This document shows, piece after piece, positions 35,234 through 43,579 of a stretch of DNA of 64,000 bases. The stretch spans positions 558,001 to 622,000 of the forward strand of contig NZ_JBDIML010000001.1 in assembly GCF_039614845.1 (NCBI RefSeq), given 5' to 3'. The stretch comes from Ornithinibacillus xuwenensis. GTDB taxonomy: Bacteria > Bacillota > Bacilli > Bacillales > Amphibacillaceae. The notes below the pieces were generated by a model. It was not told the DNA's origin and made no database searches. It was given only the letters and a program-made list of their open reading frames with translations. A program made the translations under genes and the position numbers. Within the stretch, counting starts at the first letter, position 1. Each line of letters starts with the position of its first letter.

Positions 35234-35788
35234 CTAATAGCACCAATCATTCTTTAATAGTGAATACGAATAATGGTCATAGTATTTGCCTCTAAACAGA
35301 TGTTTGTCTCGATAAATTCCTTCATTTAAAAAACCTAAGCTTTCTAATGTATTAGAAGATTTTTTGTTTTCTAATGCTACATATGCATTAATTCTATTAA
35401 GGTTCATATTTCTAAAACCACTCTCTATCGCTGCGATTAATGCCTCTTTCATATATCCGTATCCCCAGAATTCATACCACAAGTCATAGCCTATTTCTGC
35501 TATGTTGTTGGTCCTGTCCCATAAATCAAAACCACAAGTACCAATCTTCTCATTATTACCTTTCATCTCTATAACCCATCTATTATGACTTTTTTCTTCT
35601 GGATTTTTATTCCACTCAATAAATTCGATTGCATCCTCTTTTTTTGTAAATATTTCTTCGTCATATAGAAACTCACAAACTTTTTCGTTACTGAAAAGTT
35701 TAAAAATGAACTCAGCATCAGACTCATTAACATTTCTTAATTTTAGTCTGCTTGTCTCTATTTCAGGAAAAATCCTTTGATTTTTCAT
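35234..35788 (-). CDS. GNAT acetyltransferase, RimJ/RimL-like
   Basis: A 184-residue GNAT N-acetyltransferase of the ribosomal-protein-acetyltransferase type. The N-terminal ETSRLKLRNVNESDAEFIFK is typical of this subgroup; the acetyl-CoA motif is represented by IGYDLWYEFWGYGYMKEALI (about 99-118), and NTLESLGFLNEGIYR follows. GGGAGG precedes ATG 35788. The substrate is unknown. It is the first of three consecutive, mutually unrelated GNAT genes. Confidence 0.9.
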   Translation of the reverse strand: MKNQRIFPEIETSRLKLRNVNESDAEFIFKLFSNEKVCEFLYDEEIFTKKEDAIEFIEWNKNPEEKSHNRWVIEMKGNNEKIGTCGFDLWDRTNNIAEIGYDLWYEFWGYGYMKEALIAAIESGFRNMNLNRINAYVALENKKSSNTLESLGFLNEGIYRDKHLFRGKYYDHYSYSLLKNDWCY

Positions 35789-35857
35789 AATAACCTCCCT
35801 TTACGTTAATTTACTTCTACAACAATTTTTAACTGAAGGTAGTTGCAAAAATGATTA

Positions 35858-36334
35858 TTAACTAACAAACTCTTGTATTACTCTTTTTCCTTCCTCTATT
35901 CGCTCAGAAAAATGTCCATTTGTGTACTCATTTATTACATTTCTCCAAAACAATTGCGCTGGTTCATTTTTTCCTATTTGGAATACTTCCCATTTCCCCT
36001 TATGCAAACGAAAAATATCTTTTGCAACTGATCTACCTAAACCGGTTCTTCGATACTTTTTCATAATAAAGAACTCAGAAATTGAAAAGAATGATTTCGT
36101 TTCCACTTCTATTAATCTAACTAGTACAAATCCTGCATAATTACCATTTAACTTAATTAAATATGGTATATGATTATCTTTAGTCCAATAATCGTTTAAA
36201 GGATATTCATCGAATCTCCCATTCTTCTCGACATGTGCATCAATAAACTCTGAAAAGTCATAGATATAGAATTGTAATAAGTTCGTAAGTGTTTCTTTAT
36301 TATCTAAGTCTGCTTTAATTATCTCATAGTTCAA
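35858..36334 (-). CDS. GNAT family acetyltransferase
   Basis: A 158-residue protein. GNAT features are the beta strand ISEFFIMKKYRRTGLGRSVA (about 84-103), with the acetyl-CoA pyrophosphate loop RRTGLGRSVA, and a C-terminal PAQLFWRNVINEYT segment. AGGAGA-like sequence precedes the ATG. It is oriented with the neighbouring GNAT genes but about 70 bp from each, so co-transcription is possible. The substrate is unknown. Confidence 0.88.
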   Translation of the reverse strand: MNYEIIKADLDNKETLTNLLQFYIYDFSEFIDAHVEKNGRFDEYPLNDYWTKDNHIPYLIKLNGNYAGFVLVRLIEVETKSFFSISEFFIMKKYRRTGLGRSVAKDIFRLHKGKWEVFQIGKNEPAQLFWRNVINEYTNGHFSERIEEGKRVIQEFVS

Positions 36335-36533
36335 TGGTTCTACTTCTCCTTTTTGGTATCCAAGGTATATTCCTTTTATTGCGCTAACCTATGCCTATTA
36401 TCCATAATTCCCATACCTTATGATACCAATAAATAATAACAGCATTAACAATTCATTCGTTTTATTTCTGTAATTTTTTGACCAAATAATTAATGAAATC
36501 TGCTATGATCGGATTGTTTAACTCATTAACAAG

Positions 36534-37010
36534 TTATTTTAATTTCAACTCCATTTTCCTACTCTTCGTAGCCATCCCAATTGATTTATAAAATTCAATG
36601 GCAGATAAGTTTTCCTCGGATACTCCCAATTCAATACTATCAATTTTGAGGCCACTTCCAAAATCAAACACATGCTTCATTAGTTTTTTTCCGATACCTA
36701 ATTTTCTATGTGTTTCGGAAACACATAAACTTTTTATAAATATAACATTTCTCTCGTTAACAAAAGTATTTTCAATTACTTCATCTTCCTTTGCCACAAC
36801 AAAGCCGACTATATCATTACCTATAGTAGCCACAAAAATATGCTGTTTTTCATCAATTAATTGGCTTTCGAAAAACTCTTGTTCTACTGGAGTAGAATTC
36901 TCTTTGTATAAATCTGGTCTTACAAAAACGTGGAATTCATGAACCTGCCTAAATAAAGGCAACAAAGACTCATAATCACTTTGGGTGGCGTTTCGAATAT
37001 ATATATTCAT
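36534..37010 (-). CDS. GNAT family acetyltransferase
   Basis: A 158-residue GNAT protein with IKSLCVSETHRKLGIGKKLM (about 86-105) as acetyl-CoA loop and LGVSEENLSAIEFYKSIGM near the end. The open frame extends to 37136, but that extension runs into repeat copy 2 and lacks a ribosome site; GAGAGGT lies 6 bases before ATG 37010 and gives the standard N-terminus MNIYIRNATQSDYESL. The substrate is unknown. Confidence 0.9.
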   Translation of the reverse strand: MNIYIRNATQSDYESLLPLFRQVHEFHVFVRPDLYKENSTPVEQEFFESQLIDEKQHIFVATIGNDIVGFVVAKEDEVIENTFVNERNVIFIKSLCVSETHRKLGIGKKLMKHVFDFGSGLKIDSIELGVSEENLSAIEFYKSIGMATKSRKMELKLK

Positions 37011-37115
37011 ATTTTTACCTCTCAACATTATTCTAGTGAAATTTAACCTTCTATAAATCTGGCGAGAAATGCTATCATGTATTTTCTGACCTGTTAACCT
37101 AATTATTTCTATATC

Positions 37116-37197
37116 AATATTAACATAATATTCCAAACATCTTATGAGAAACTTACCAATTAGAAAAAAGGCGATCTCTTCAATTCAGATCACCTTC
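37116..37197 (-). repeat. Dispersed terminator-palindrome repeat, copy 2
   Basis: On the minus strand AAGGTGATCT pairs with AGATCGCCTT (one U-G pair) followed by a T run, then about 29 bp, then GGAATATTATGTTAATATT (37116-37134). This copy has the most perfect palindrome: AATATTA-TGT-TAATATT. It follows the stop of the 37244 gene and lies before the GNAT gene. Confidence 0.8.
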
Positions 37198-37243
37198 TAT
37201 TAGTATTCTACAATATAGTTCAAATAACGTAAGTTGGTATTTA

Positions 37244-37504
37244 CTATAAGTTCATTAAATCGTTAGTTGGTAAAGGTGGTTCAGGTGTAAAGGTATCAAT
37301 TGCAGCAATAATAATTAATATCGTCCATATAATCATACCAACTATACTTCCAATTCTTATCAACTTAATCTGAATATCTGACAAATCTGGAATCTCTTTG
37401 TATCTCCATCGGTCTAAAAAGAAAAAACTTTCTTCTGGTTCATAAAGACTCCAAATACCAAAACAATAAACAGGTATTGAAAAAACTATGAGAATGAATA
37501 ACAT
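37244..37504 (-). CDS. Small two-span membrane protein (DUF6199-like)
   Basis: An 86-residue protein with an N-terminal hydrophobic segment (2-19), a soluble loop with SFFFLDRWRYKEIPDLSDIQ (about 26-45) and a second transmembrane helix (about 47-70). The pattern of two helices around an aromatic RW-YK segment resembles the DUF6199 family; this is a tentative recollection. AAAGGGGGA precedes ATG 37504. Repeat copy 2 provides its terminator. Function unknown. Confidence 0.7.
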   Translation of the reverse strand: MLFILIVFSIPVYCFGIWSLYEPEESFFFLDRWRYKEIPDLSDIQIKLIRIGSIVGMIIWTILIIIAAIDTFTPEPPLPTNDLMNL

Positions 37505-37623
37505 AGCTAATCCCCCTTTTTGCTTTATTACTTATACGATTATTCTTAAAAGAAGTTTCACTCTCTGTTTTCTATAAGTGCGATATAGTACGGGTTATCT
37601 TAGTCTAAACTCCTCAACAGGTG

Positions 37624-37803
37624 TTAATAATCCATAGCCTCATTCAAACATTCAAGTTTTAATTCTACTTGGTCCCAGCTTCTAGTAGTCTCACTAATGT
37701 CACATGTGTAAACAGATTCAGATAAACTCATAATCTCTATTTTATGCTTCTCATTTAATTGCTCTCCCCTATTGACACTTGTAAAAATAGGAATAAGAAG
37801 AAT
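37624..37803 (-). pseudogene. Remnant or ATT-started small secreted-type protein
   Basis: An open frame of about 60 codons with no ATG, GTG or TTG near its 5' end. A stop codon lies just upstream, then TAGGAG, then after 9 bases ATT. The product would begin LLIPIFTSVNRGEQLNEKH, a short hydrophobic stretch followed by a soluble acidic domain with SLSESVYTCDISE. It could be a decayed secreted protein or a gene using a rare ATT start. The call is weak. Confidence 0.3.
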
Positions 37804-37848
37804 TAGAAATATCTCCTAGATGTATCTAGGTGAAGTACACTAAATCTA

Positions 37849-37989
37849 CTATGTATTTTTCTGCATTAACTCTTCTCGCATCTTTTTGATTTCTTCTGTT
37901 TGTTCAAGGAGGTTATTATTTAGTTTCCTTATCGCGTCGTATACTGCGAAAACACCCGCAAAAATTAAGATTAAAAACAGTAATTCCAT
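37849..37989 (-). CDS. Tiny membrane protein with amphipathic tail (46 residues)
   Basis: ATG 37989 is preceded by AAGGAAGGG. The product has an N-terminal membrane helix, ELLFLILIFAGVFAVYDAI (2-20), followed by a charged, probably coiled-coil helix NNNLLEQTEEIKKMREELMQ. This one-span plus coil layout is common among small Bacillus membrane proteins of unknown role. A similar protein is encoded at 61695-61847. Followed by a short inverted repeat (37815-37830). Confidence 0.6.
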   Translation of the reverse strand: MELLFLILIFAGVFAVYDAIRKLNNNLLEQTEEIKKMREELMQKNT

Positions 37990-38446
37990 TATGTTCCCTT
38001 CCTTTTCTCTTATCTATTACTATTACACTCGTTTATGAAGAGTATATTTCTACCCTTGTTTAAAAGTTATTTTTCTAATACTAAACACCAAAATACTATT
38101 TACATCAATGAATGTAATACCGTTCAGAATTCATATATATATAATTCACGCCTTGATAAAATTTATTATAGAGTACTTGCATATGAAAATTTATTCAATT
38201 AACCTTTTAATAATAAGTTCAATGAAATCTTTACCTCCTATAAACAAGTTTTTACAGCTATGATACAAAATACGTCTATTGCAAGATTAAGTATCAAAAA
38301 TTTCAAAAATTGGGTATAACAAAGACTTCTTCCACTATACGACCACGTCAGTAAAATAATTTCAACAAAAAGGTGCATTAATCCCTCTTAGATCAACGCA
38401 CTCAATAGTTCATAACTGAAGTTTCATTTAGATAACTTACCTTCTT
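37990..38446. other. Non-coding, possibly decayed stretch
   Basis: About 450 AT-rich bases with no supported gene on either strand. I saw no long repeat, hairpin terminator or RNA motif. Confidence 0.4.
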
Positions 38447-38866
38447 CTATTTTTTTATGAATTCGTATGGCATCTTTTTATCTAATTGAAAAAATAAATG
38501 TTGAAAGTGGCTTATTTTATCCGTATCAGTCATTTCATAAGACACATCACTAATTACTGCTGAGTATTTACTAGAATCTTTATCACTTTCTTCAACTGTA
38601 AATACTATTTCTAAGTTTTCATTTTCATTTTCAAATAAAAGTACAAGTTTATCTTCTTTCAACTCATAAGTTCCTTCTTCATAACCCTTCGTGTTTTTCA
38701 CTATATTACCATCTAAAAATTCTAATGTTATTTCAGAGTAATATTTATCGGGATTAGGTCCCCAATAAGCAACGTCAAACGTTTTTCCAGATAATTCATC
38801 GCTATTGTTACAGGCTGATAAAAAAAACACCGATAACAGTGATAGAAAAATTAACCGTTTTTTTAT
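38447..38866 (-). CDS. Small lipoprotein with apparent ATA start
   Basis: A 139-residue putative lipoprotein. The signal peptide KKRLIFLSLLSVFFLSAC has a clear lipobox LSAC, and the mature part is acidic, with LSGKTFDVAYWGPNPDKYYS and short beta strands that suggest a lipocalin-like fold. The open frame runs from ATG 38905, but that start gives an abnormal N-terminus. AAGGGGG lies 8 bases before ATA 38864-38866, giving M(ATA)KKRLIF, the normal lipoprotein start (ATT one codon earlier is an alternative). Initiation at ATA or ATT is thus inferred. No family recognised. Confidence 0.65.
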   Translation of the reverse strand: MKKRLIFLSLLSVFFLSACNNSDELSGKTFDVAYWGPNPDKYYSEITLEFLDGNIVKNTKGYEEGTYELKEDKLVLLFENENENLEIVFTVEESDKDSSKYSAVISDVSYEMTDTDKISHFQHLFFQLDKKMPYEFIKK

Positions 38867-38905
38867 AATGGTAACCCCCTTTTCAGTATATACGGGTGAG
38901 TACAA

Positions 38906-39274
38906 TAAAAAGTTTCAGTGTACACAAATTAACATTATATCTCATTTCCCCTTTATAAATCATCAATCATTTTGTTTGTTCTGATAACTATGCTAAACGT
39001 GTGCGATTGGTCATAAAAAAGCGGGATAATATTTTGTCTCCAATTTCCTGATATTTAAATTGCTATTTTTATGGTTTTTCTGTTTTACTCTGCAATGACG
39101 AAACTACTTACTTAAAAATCGACTTCTAACTTTCCCTTCTTAAATCAAACCTTCCCTCGTTAATTTAAGTAAATAATTTCACAATAACTTTATTCAAAGA
39201 TAACATAAAGTTGACCGATTTTTTGAGGAAATAGGAAATACATGATCGACTATCTAGTTAAGAACTAGAATGTT
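38906..39274. other. Non-coding stretch upstream of lipoprotein
   Basis: About 370 bp without a supportable ORF. It holds the upstream region of the lipoprotein gene and ends at the terminator of the 39416 gene. Confidence 0.4.
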
Positions 39275-39317
39275 AAAAAACCATTTGCGAGTCACTAAAT
39301 GAATTCGCAAATGGTTT
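39275..39317 (-). terminator. Terminator of the XRE/membrane-protein operon
   Basis: AACCATTTGCGA pairs with TCGCAAATGGTT, followed on the minus strand by six T. It lies 99 bp beyond the stop at 39416. Confidence 0.8.
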
Positions 39318-39415
39318 AAATATTTCTCTATACTTTATCTCAGTACTTGAATTTACTAAATTGACATTGTTCTATCTCTATAAAGTAACTTCAAAGAATT
39401 TTTTTACTGGTACGT

Positions 39416-39859
39416 TTATTCGTCATCTGAAAATTCATCTCTTCGCTTTTTCCTAATGCCAAATAAAAAGAGGAAAGGAACCATTCCACAAATAAGAAAT
39501 ATCCCTCCAATAAACACACCATCCATTACAGTAAAACCTTCACTTAACGCTGTAAAGAAACCAATACTGGTACAAATAAGTGTCAGCACGACAATTGAAA
39601 TAACGAAACCTCTTTTGGGGGATTTTTTATTGTTTTCGTAATCTACACTAATATTCATTGATAAAAAAGCTAAAATAGTTGTTGATACTATAAATATAAT
39701 CCATAATGGATTTTCTTTCATTCCATCCATACCTTTAGTGATATAGTCGTAGCCTAATACACCAATTATTCCAAGAGTCTGAATGGCATAAGCAACCCTT
39801 ATATTTTGTAAATTTTTCAGAATTAGACGTTCATCGTTAATTCTTTGTAATGACATCAT
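39416..39859 (-). CDS. Four-span membrane protein paired with XRE regulator
   Basis: A 147-residue protein with four predicted transmembrane helices (about 23-38, 52-70, 86-106 and 112-132), a cytoplasmic basic/acidic C-terminus KKRRDEFSDDE and a charged N-terminus. AAGGAGAG lies 5 bases before ATG 39859. Its start overlaps the end of the upstream HTH gene by 23 bp, so the two are coupled. Such pairs of small XRE regulator and four-span protein are common in Bacillales, but their function is not established; the membrane protein may sense or be protected by the regulator's target. Confidence 0.75.
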   Translation of the reverse strand: MMSLQRINDERLILKNLQNIRVAYAIQTLGIIGVLGYDYITKGMDGMKENPLWIIFIVSTTILAFLSMNISVDYENNKKSPKRGFVISIVVLTLICTSIGFFTALSEGFTVMDGVFIGGIFLICGMVPFLFLFGIRKKRRDEFSDDE

Positions 39860-40061
39860 TATTACTCTCCTTTTCAACCCAAAAAATTTCATCTAAAGAC
39901 TTATTAACGGTATAACAGATCTTAAGACACAACTTTAAGGTTGGGTTATATTTTCCTTTTTCAATTAAGCTAATTGTTTGCCTTGTTACACCAACTTTTT
40001 CAGCTAATTGTTGTTGTGTTAAATTCACTTTAACACGAGCAATTTTTAATTGATTTTCCAC
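39837..40061 (-). CDS. XRE-family helix-turn-helix regulator
   Basis: A 74-residue Cro/CI-type DNA-binding protein. The helix-turn-helix is LTQQQLAEKVGVTRQTISLI (14-33), followed by EKGKYNPTLKLCLKICYTVN and SLDEIF, the pattern of compact autoregulators such as YozG. It overlaps the downstream membrane-protein gene. The promoter region carries repeated TGTAAT/ATTACA half sites, so self-repression is likely. A ribosome site is weak (CTGGGGG farther upstream). Confidence 0.9.
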   Translation of the reverse strand: MENQLKIARVKVNLTQQQLAEKVGVTRQTISLIEKGKYNPTLKLCLKICYTVNKSLDEIFWVEKESNNDVITKN

Positions 40062-40081
40062 AAATATAAAACCCCCAGAGA

Positions 40082-40126
40082 TGTAATCTATATATTACAT
40101 TATACACTATACATTACATTTTTCAA
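40082..40126 (-). promoter_or_regulatory. Promoter and operator of the XRE regulator
   Basis: On the minus strand TTGAAA (-35, 40121-40126), 16 bp, TATAAT (-10, 40099-40104). Just downstream lies a perfect inverted repeat, TGTAAT-N6-ATTACA (40082-40099), and two more ATGTAA half sites fall in and upstream of the promoter. The layout fits autoregulation by the HTH protein. Confidence 0.65.
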
Positions 40127-40347
40127 TATATATCTTACATTTTTAAGTGTAATTATTTATATTAGGCATTACCGGCAGCTCTTTCCTTGTTGTATCCAAA
40201 ATAGTTATCCCTCTAATTCCACAATTTTTCTGCCAGATCATATAAATTATTACGACTTCATTATTAATAGCCTATTCCAAAGATCTTACTAAACAAATGA
40301 CTAGTAATCCAAATATACGGTACCTTAACTCTACCTTTTTCATTTGA
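40127..40347. other. Non-coding region upstream of the XRE gene
   Basis: About 220 bp with further AATGTAA-type half sites near 40130-40150; nothing else recognised. Confidence 0.35.
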
Positions 40348-40386
40348 AAAGCCATATTCTTCTGTTTCTTTGAAGAATATGGCTTT
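40348..40386. terminator. Hairpin downstream of nicotinamidase gene
   Basis: AAAGCCATATTCTTC pairs with GAAGAATATGGCTTT. It lies about 150 bp beyond the pncA stop, with short T runs on both sides. Confidence 0.55.
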
Positions 40387-40536
40387 GCTTAAAAGGAATC
40401 TTGGTTATGATATTTATAATCATTATGTTTGGGATGGAGATATTGTTCTGTTCCATATCTAATCTCGACTATTAATTAGTTAGTTAACCAACCTCTCATT
40501 CAAAGTCATACTTTTAACAGGTTCAATAACCCGAGC

Positions 40537-41079
40537 TTATTCAATAATCTCCGTATGGAAACAAAGTTTCATATGGTTAATCATAGTGTCTCCCAAGTTA
40601 GTAAATGTTGCAACGCCACGTTTATGTATTGCTGTACGAAAGCCTTCTGCGTCTGCTCCTGCAACTGTTAAAAAATCACAAATATCTGTACATACCCCTA
40701 CTGTATGTACCTTTTCAACTCCTAAATTTCTTAAAGTGTCAGCTAAATCTGTTTTAAAGAATGCGTTGTAATTCGTTTTGGGCGTATAAATCAGATTCTT
40801 ATTATCTTTGTGATGATGAAACCAATCATATAATTCTCCGTACAATTGTTGTCCTTTTGTACCTACTATATTATGTGGAGCCCATAATTCAAAGTGTGGG
40901 TCATCTGGTTGGTGTGCATCCATTGTTACAACTACTAAGTTTCCCATTTCTAAAAATTCGTTTGCTATTTTTACTATATAAGGTACTATCTCTTGAGCAG
41001 GCGTACCAGCAGTTAATGAACCATCAGCAGCTACAAAATCATTGCTCATATCCACTATTAATAAAGCTTCTTTTGCCAT
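40537..41079 (-). CDS. pncA: Nicotinamidase, isochorismatase family
   Basis: Hydrolyses nicotinamide to nicotinate for NAD salvage. The 180-residue product has the cysteine-hydrolase triad Asp10 (ALLIVDMSNDF), Lys101 (TPKTNYNAF) and Cys130 (VGVCTDIC), plus the metal-site pattern DAHQPDDPHFELWAPH (54-69), as in B. subtilis PncA. AGGGTGA-like ribosome site precedes the ATG. It stands alone between small genes of unknown function. Confidence 0.93.
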   Translation of the reverse strand: MAKEALLIVDMSNDFVAADGSLTAGTPAQEIVPYIVKIANEFLEMGNLVVVTMDAHQPDDPHFELWAPHNIVGTKGQQLYGELYDWFHHHKDNKNLIYTPKTNYNAFFKTDLADTLRNLGVEKVHTVGVCTDICDFLTVAGADAEGFRTAIHKRGVATFTNLGDTMINHMKLCFHTEIIE

Positions 41080-41173
41080 ATTAATTCACCCTTTTAATAT
41101 TAGTTTGTTATAGCATGCTTAATATTTAAAGTTCCTAAATACCCTTCCTCTAGTGAATTAATTAAAAATACGC

Positions 41174-41614
41174 TTAATCCCAGTAATTAAAAATAATATC
41201 TCCAATTCTAGTTGGTTTCCAATAATCAATTTGTTTCAATTCAGCGGAATTTAGATCCATTTCTACTGATGCCATCGTTTTATTAAGTTGATAAGTATTT
41301 AAGATATTATAATAGGGCTTAAAAACATTATTTAGTTCCACGTCATCAATAAATGCAATGTTTTCAAATTGTACATCAGACGCAAAAGCGATATATGGAT
41401 AATGCGCATTTAATAGAATATGAGTATTTTTGTCAGATATTAATACTTCTACATTAAAAAAATTTGTTCCGTTAGGTTCCTCAAATTTTATTACACTTCC
41501 TCTATTAGAATTTATGAGACTAAAACATATCTGTTTAAAATGCTTTCCTTCTTCTTTAAAGGGTTGTTCGTTGGTTCTCTCGTAAAAGCCTGTTATTCCA
41601 TTTTCAAGCTTCAT
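41174..41614 (-). CDS. Hypothetical cytoplasmic protein
   Basis: A 146-residue protein without signal peptide or membrane segment. The sequence alternates beta-strand-like stretches (FFNVEVLISDKNTHILLNA, YIAFASDVQFENIAFID) with charged turns and ends in RIGDIIFNYWD. AAGGAGA lies 6 bases before ATG 41614. No family is recognised. Its style, an isolated soluble small protein in an accessory region, resembles orphan immunity proteins, but no motif proves this. Confidence 0.7.
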   Translation of the reverse strand: MKLENGITGFYERTNEQPFKEEGKHFKQICFSLINSNRGSVIKFEEPNGTNFFNVEVLISDKNTHILLNAHYPYIAFASDVQFENIAFIDDVELNNVFKPYYNILNTYQLNKTMASVEMDLNSAELKQIDYWKPTRIGDIIFNYWD

Positions 41615-41761
41615 GCTCGTTCTCCTTAGGTAAAAGGTTTATTGATTTTAGATAATTTATCATCCTCCTGATGCCTATTCCCGAGAATTCAGCATCCGCG
41701 CTGTATAGGATTATTAACGAATCTTCTTAAAAGAAATATATATAAAATATGTCTTATTTTG

Positions 41762-42235
41762 TTATTTATTTTTCCTCCAGTGCATTATCGATGGTTCTGC
41801 TCCATACACCGTTTCATACTCATTTTCCTCAATGAAGGGGCGGATCCAACTTACACCAAATTGAAAAATTTGATTATTAGTTGTTAATGTTGTTTCATAC
41901 TCTATTCCATTACTTACATAACTGCCACTATAGTCATAGTTATATTCTTCTTCCAAACCAAATGCAGCCTCTGCTCCTATTGTTACTTTGGTAAAATCTT
42001 TATAGAAAGAGATTGCTTCAAGTCTTTCGCCACTTTCAATATTTCCTTCGGTAGCAATGTTAGGTAAACAACATCTTATTCTTTGTATCTTATAATCGTG
42101 ATTGTATTTATACTGAATTAAATATCTACCATTTAGATTTAAACAACGGCTATCCAAGATATATCTAATTGGATAGAATTCTATTTCATTATTATTAACA
42201 AAAACTCTGATAGGCCCAAGAGGAGTTAGCAACAT
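41762..42235 (-). CDS. Hypothetical protein
   Basis: A 157-residue, probably beta-rich cytoplasmic protein with many Tyr, Asn and Glu residues (EEEYNYDYSGSYVSNGIEYE at about 96-115). AAAGGTG lies 6 bases before ATG 42235; a GTG nine bases upstream is inside that site and is not preferred. No signal peptide and no recognised family. Separate from neighbours by 60-150 bp. Confidence 0.65.
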   Translation of the reverse strand: MLLTPLGPIRVFVNNNEIEFYPIRYILDSRCLNLNGRYLIQYKYNHDYKIQRIRCCLPNIATEGNIESGERLEAISFYKDFTKVTIGAEAAFGLEEEYNYDYSGSYVSNGIEYETTLTTNNQIFQFGVSWIRPFIEENEYETVYGAEPSIMHWRKNK

Positions 42236-42295
42236 TAATATCACCTTTTTTCAAATAAACTATTACTCTCATATTTTTGTAAACATACTGTACAG

Positions 42296-42412
42296 CTAGT
42301 TATCATTTTGCAGTTCATCCCTTTTGGTTCCCCAATCATAACCAGATTTCCCCATATAATATAGAACACCTGCAGTTGAGATTATAGATAATATTCCTAT
42401 TAATAGTCCCAT
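42296..42412 (-). CDS. Tiny single-span membrane protein (38 residues)
   Basis: A perfect AGGAGG lies 6 bases before ATG 42412. The product has one helix, GLLIGILSIISTAGVLYYMG (2-21), and a polar tail KSGYDWGTKRDELQNDN. It is below normal ORF cut-offs. The gene lies 60 bp upstream of the 42235 gene on the same strand, so they may share a transcript. No family is recognised. Confidence 0.65.
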   Translation of the reverse strand: MGLLIGILSIISTAGVLYYMGKSGYDWGTKRDELQNDN

Positions 42413-42531
42413 TTTTAGCCTCCTGTTAGTAAAGGTTATTTACTTTAAAATGATTTAATCTAACCATTTACCATAAACCTAGTGTTAAAAGAATTTATTA
42501 ACTAGAACTTTTTTGGTTCGCCAACTCCACT

Positions 42532-42894
42532 TTAATCGGAAAAGTTATGAATAATGTCTACTACTTCAATATATCCATTAATTAATAGTTCAGGAAGCTC
42601 ATTCTTTACATTGCCCATCCAGTATTTTCTTGCCTGTTCTATTTTTATAGCAAAAGAAACTCCATCATCCTTTGGTAAGAGATTCCCTTCACCTTCAAAA
42701 TAATTTCCAGTTACTCGAAGTTTAACAATCTGTAATACTCTTCGGTTATATGAATCAAAAATTTGTTTCCACTTTAAAGCATCTTCATAGGTTTTAGCTA
42801 CACATAAGCAAGACAATCTTGAAGGGTAATCAGGATATTCTAGTAGTCTAACCATCTAAACTATCACTTCTCTAATAGCCTTTATTGTTTGACT
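42532..42894 (-). pseudogene. DUF2441-like gene, 5'-truncated and interrupted by TAG
   Basis: The 107-codon frame from ATG 42855 encodes LLEYPDYPSRLSCLCVAKTY, then VLQIVKLRVTGNYFEGEGNL and IKIEQARKYWMGNVKNEL, which resembles the C-terminal two thirds of DUF2441 proteins as I remember them. Directly upstream in the same frame the codons read MSQTIKAIREVIV, then TAG, then MVRLLEY, which continues the same family pattern (IREV-x-x-x-MVR). The N-terminal part of the family is absent and no ribosome site precedes ATG 42855. I therefore read this as a degraded gene, although a short functional product cannot be excluded. Confidence 0.5.
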
Positions 42895-42925
42895 CATTTA
42901 CCTGTGCATTCACTTATTAGGATGT

Positions 42926-43579
42926 CTATAATTTTCGCTCTATCTCTTCATCACGTAATTTAAGGTGGATATTATTTGATGTTCCACTAATAATGTGATT
43001 AGAAACATCTGATAAATCGAGTAGTTCCTTCAAATTAATAGATTTTTTTTGATTCGCTTCAATAGAGATACGATATGGCCCAGCTAAATTCATTATGGAC
43101 TCCGTTCGTGCTTCATCTCCCCAATAATATGAATCTAAAAACTCTAGCTCAAATGTCACAGCTTCATTGCTTCGATTGTATAGGACAAGATTACATTCCC
43201 CATTAATTTTATTATCATTAATTTCCTGGAATGTGCAATTTCCATTACCATCGTATGAAATTGCTTTTACCCCACTTGCCAAGGTTTCTTGGTACATTGT
43301 AGTTAGAAAAGTTGGTAATAATGAATAAACAATGACCATAATAAATACTGCCCTTAAGCGATATTTATTTAAGCCAATGACAAGTAGTATCATAGCGACT
43401 AGAAACAAAAATGAGCCGATTATACCCCAAATAATGTATCCATTATAATTTCGAATTGGAAACGACATGAAGATAGTTCGAGCATCCATTATTTCGTTAT
43501 TTGGAAACGGGAAGAATAAAGACATACATACACCAAATATTAATAATGAAATAATTATTGTCACTTTACTTCTTACCAT
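42926..43579 (-). CDS. Hypothetical membrane protein with extracellular domain
   Basis: A 217-residue protein with three transmembrane helices (about 7-25, 48-70 and 76-96) followed by a roughly 115-residue domain, predicted beta-rich, with NNIHLKLRDEEIERKL at the end. Two Cys in GNCTFQEINDNKINGECNL (about 113-131) could form a disulfide outside the cell. GGAGGAGGTGG precedes ATG 43579. No family is recognised. Confidence 0.7.
   Translation of the reverse strand: MVRSKVTIIISLLIFGVCMSLFFPFPNNEIMDARTIFMSFPIRNYNGYIIWGIIGSFLFLVAMILLVIGLNKYRLRAVFIMVIVYSLLPTFLTTMYQETLASGVKAISYDGNGNCTFQEINDNKINGECNLVLYNRSNEAVTFELEFLDSYYWGDEARTESIMNLAGPYRISIEANQKKSINLKELLDLSDVSNHIISGTSNNIHLKLRDEEIERKL

Noticed and set aside
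37008..37136. N-terminal extension of the GNAT gene to 37136
   Set aside because: It runs into repeat copy 2, has no ribosome site, and the extended residues do not resemble a GNAT N-terminus.
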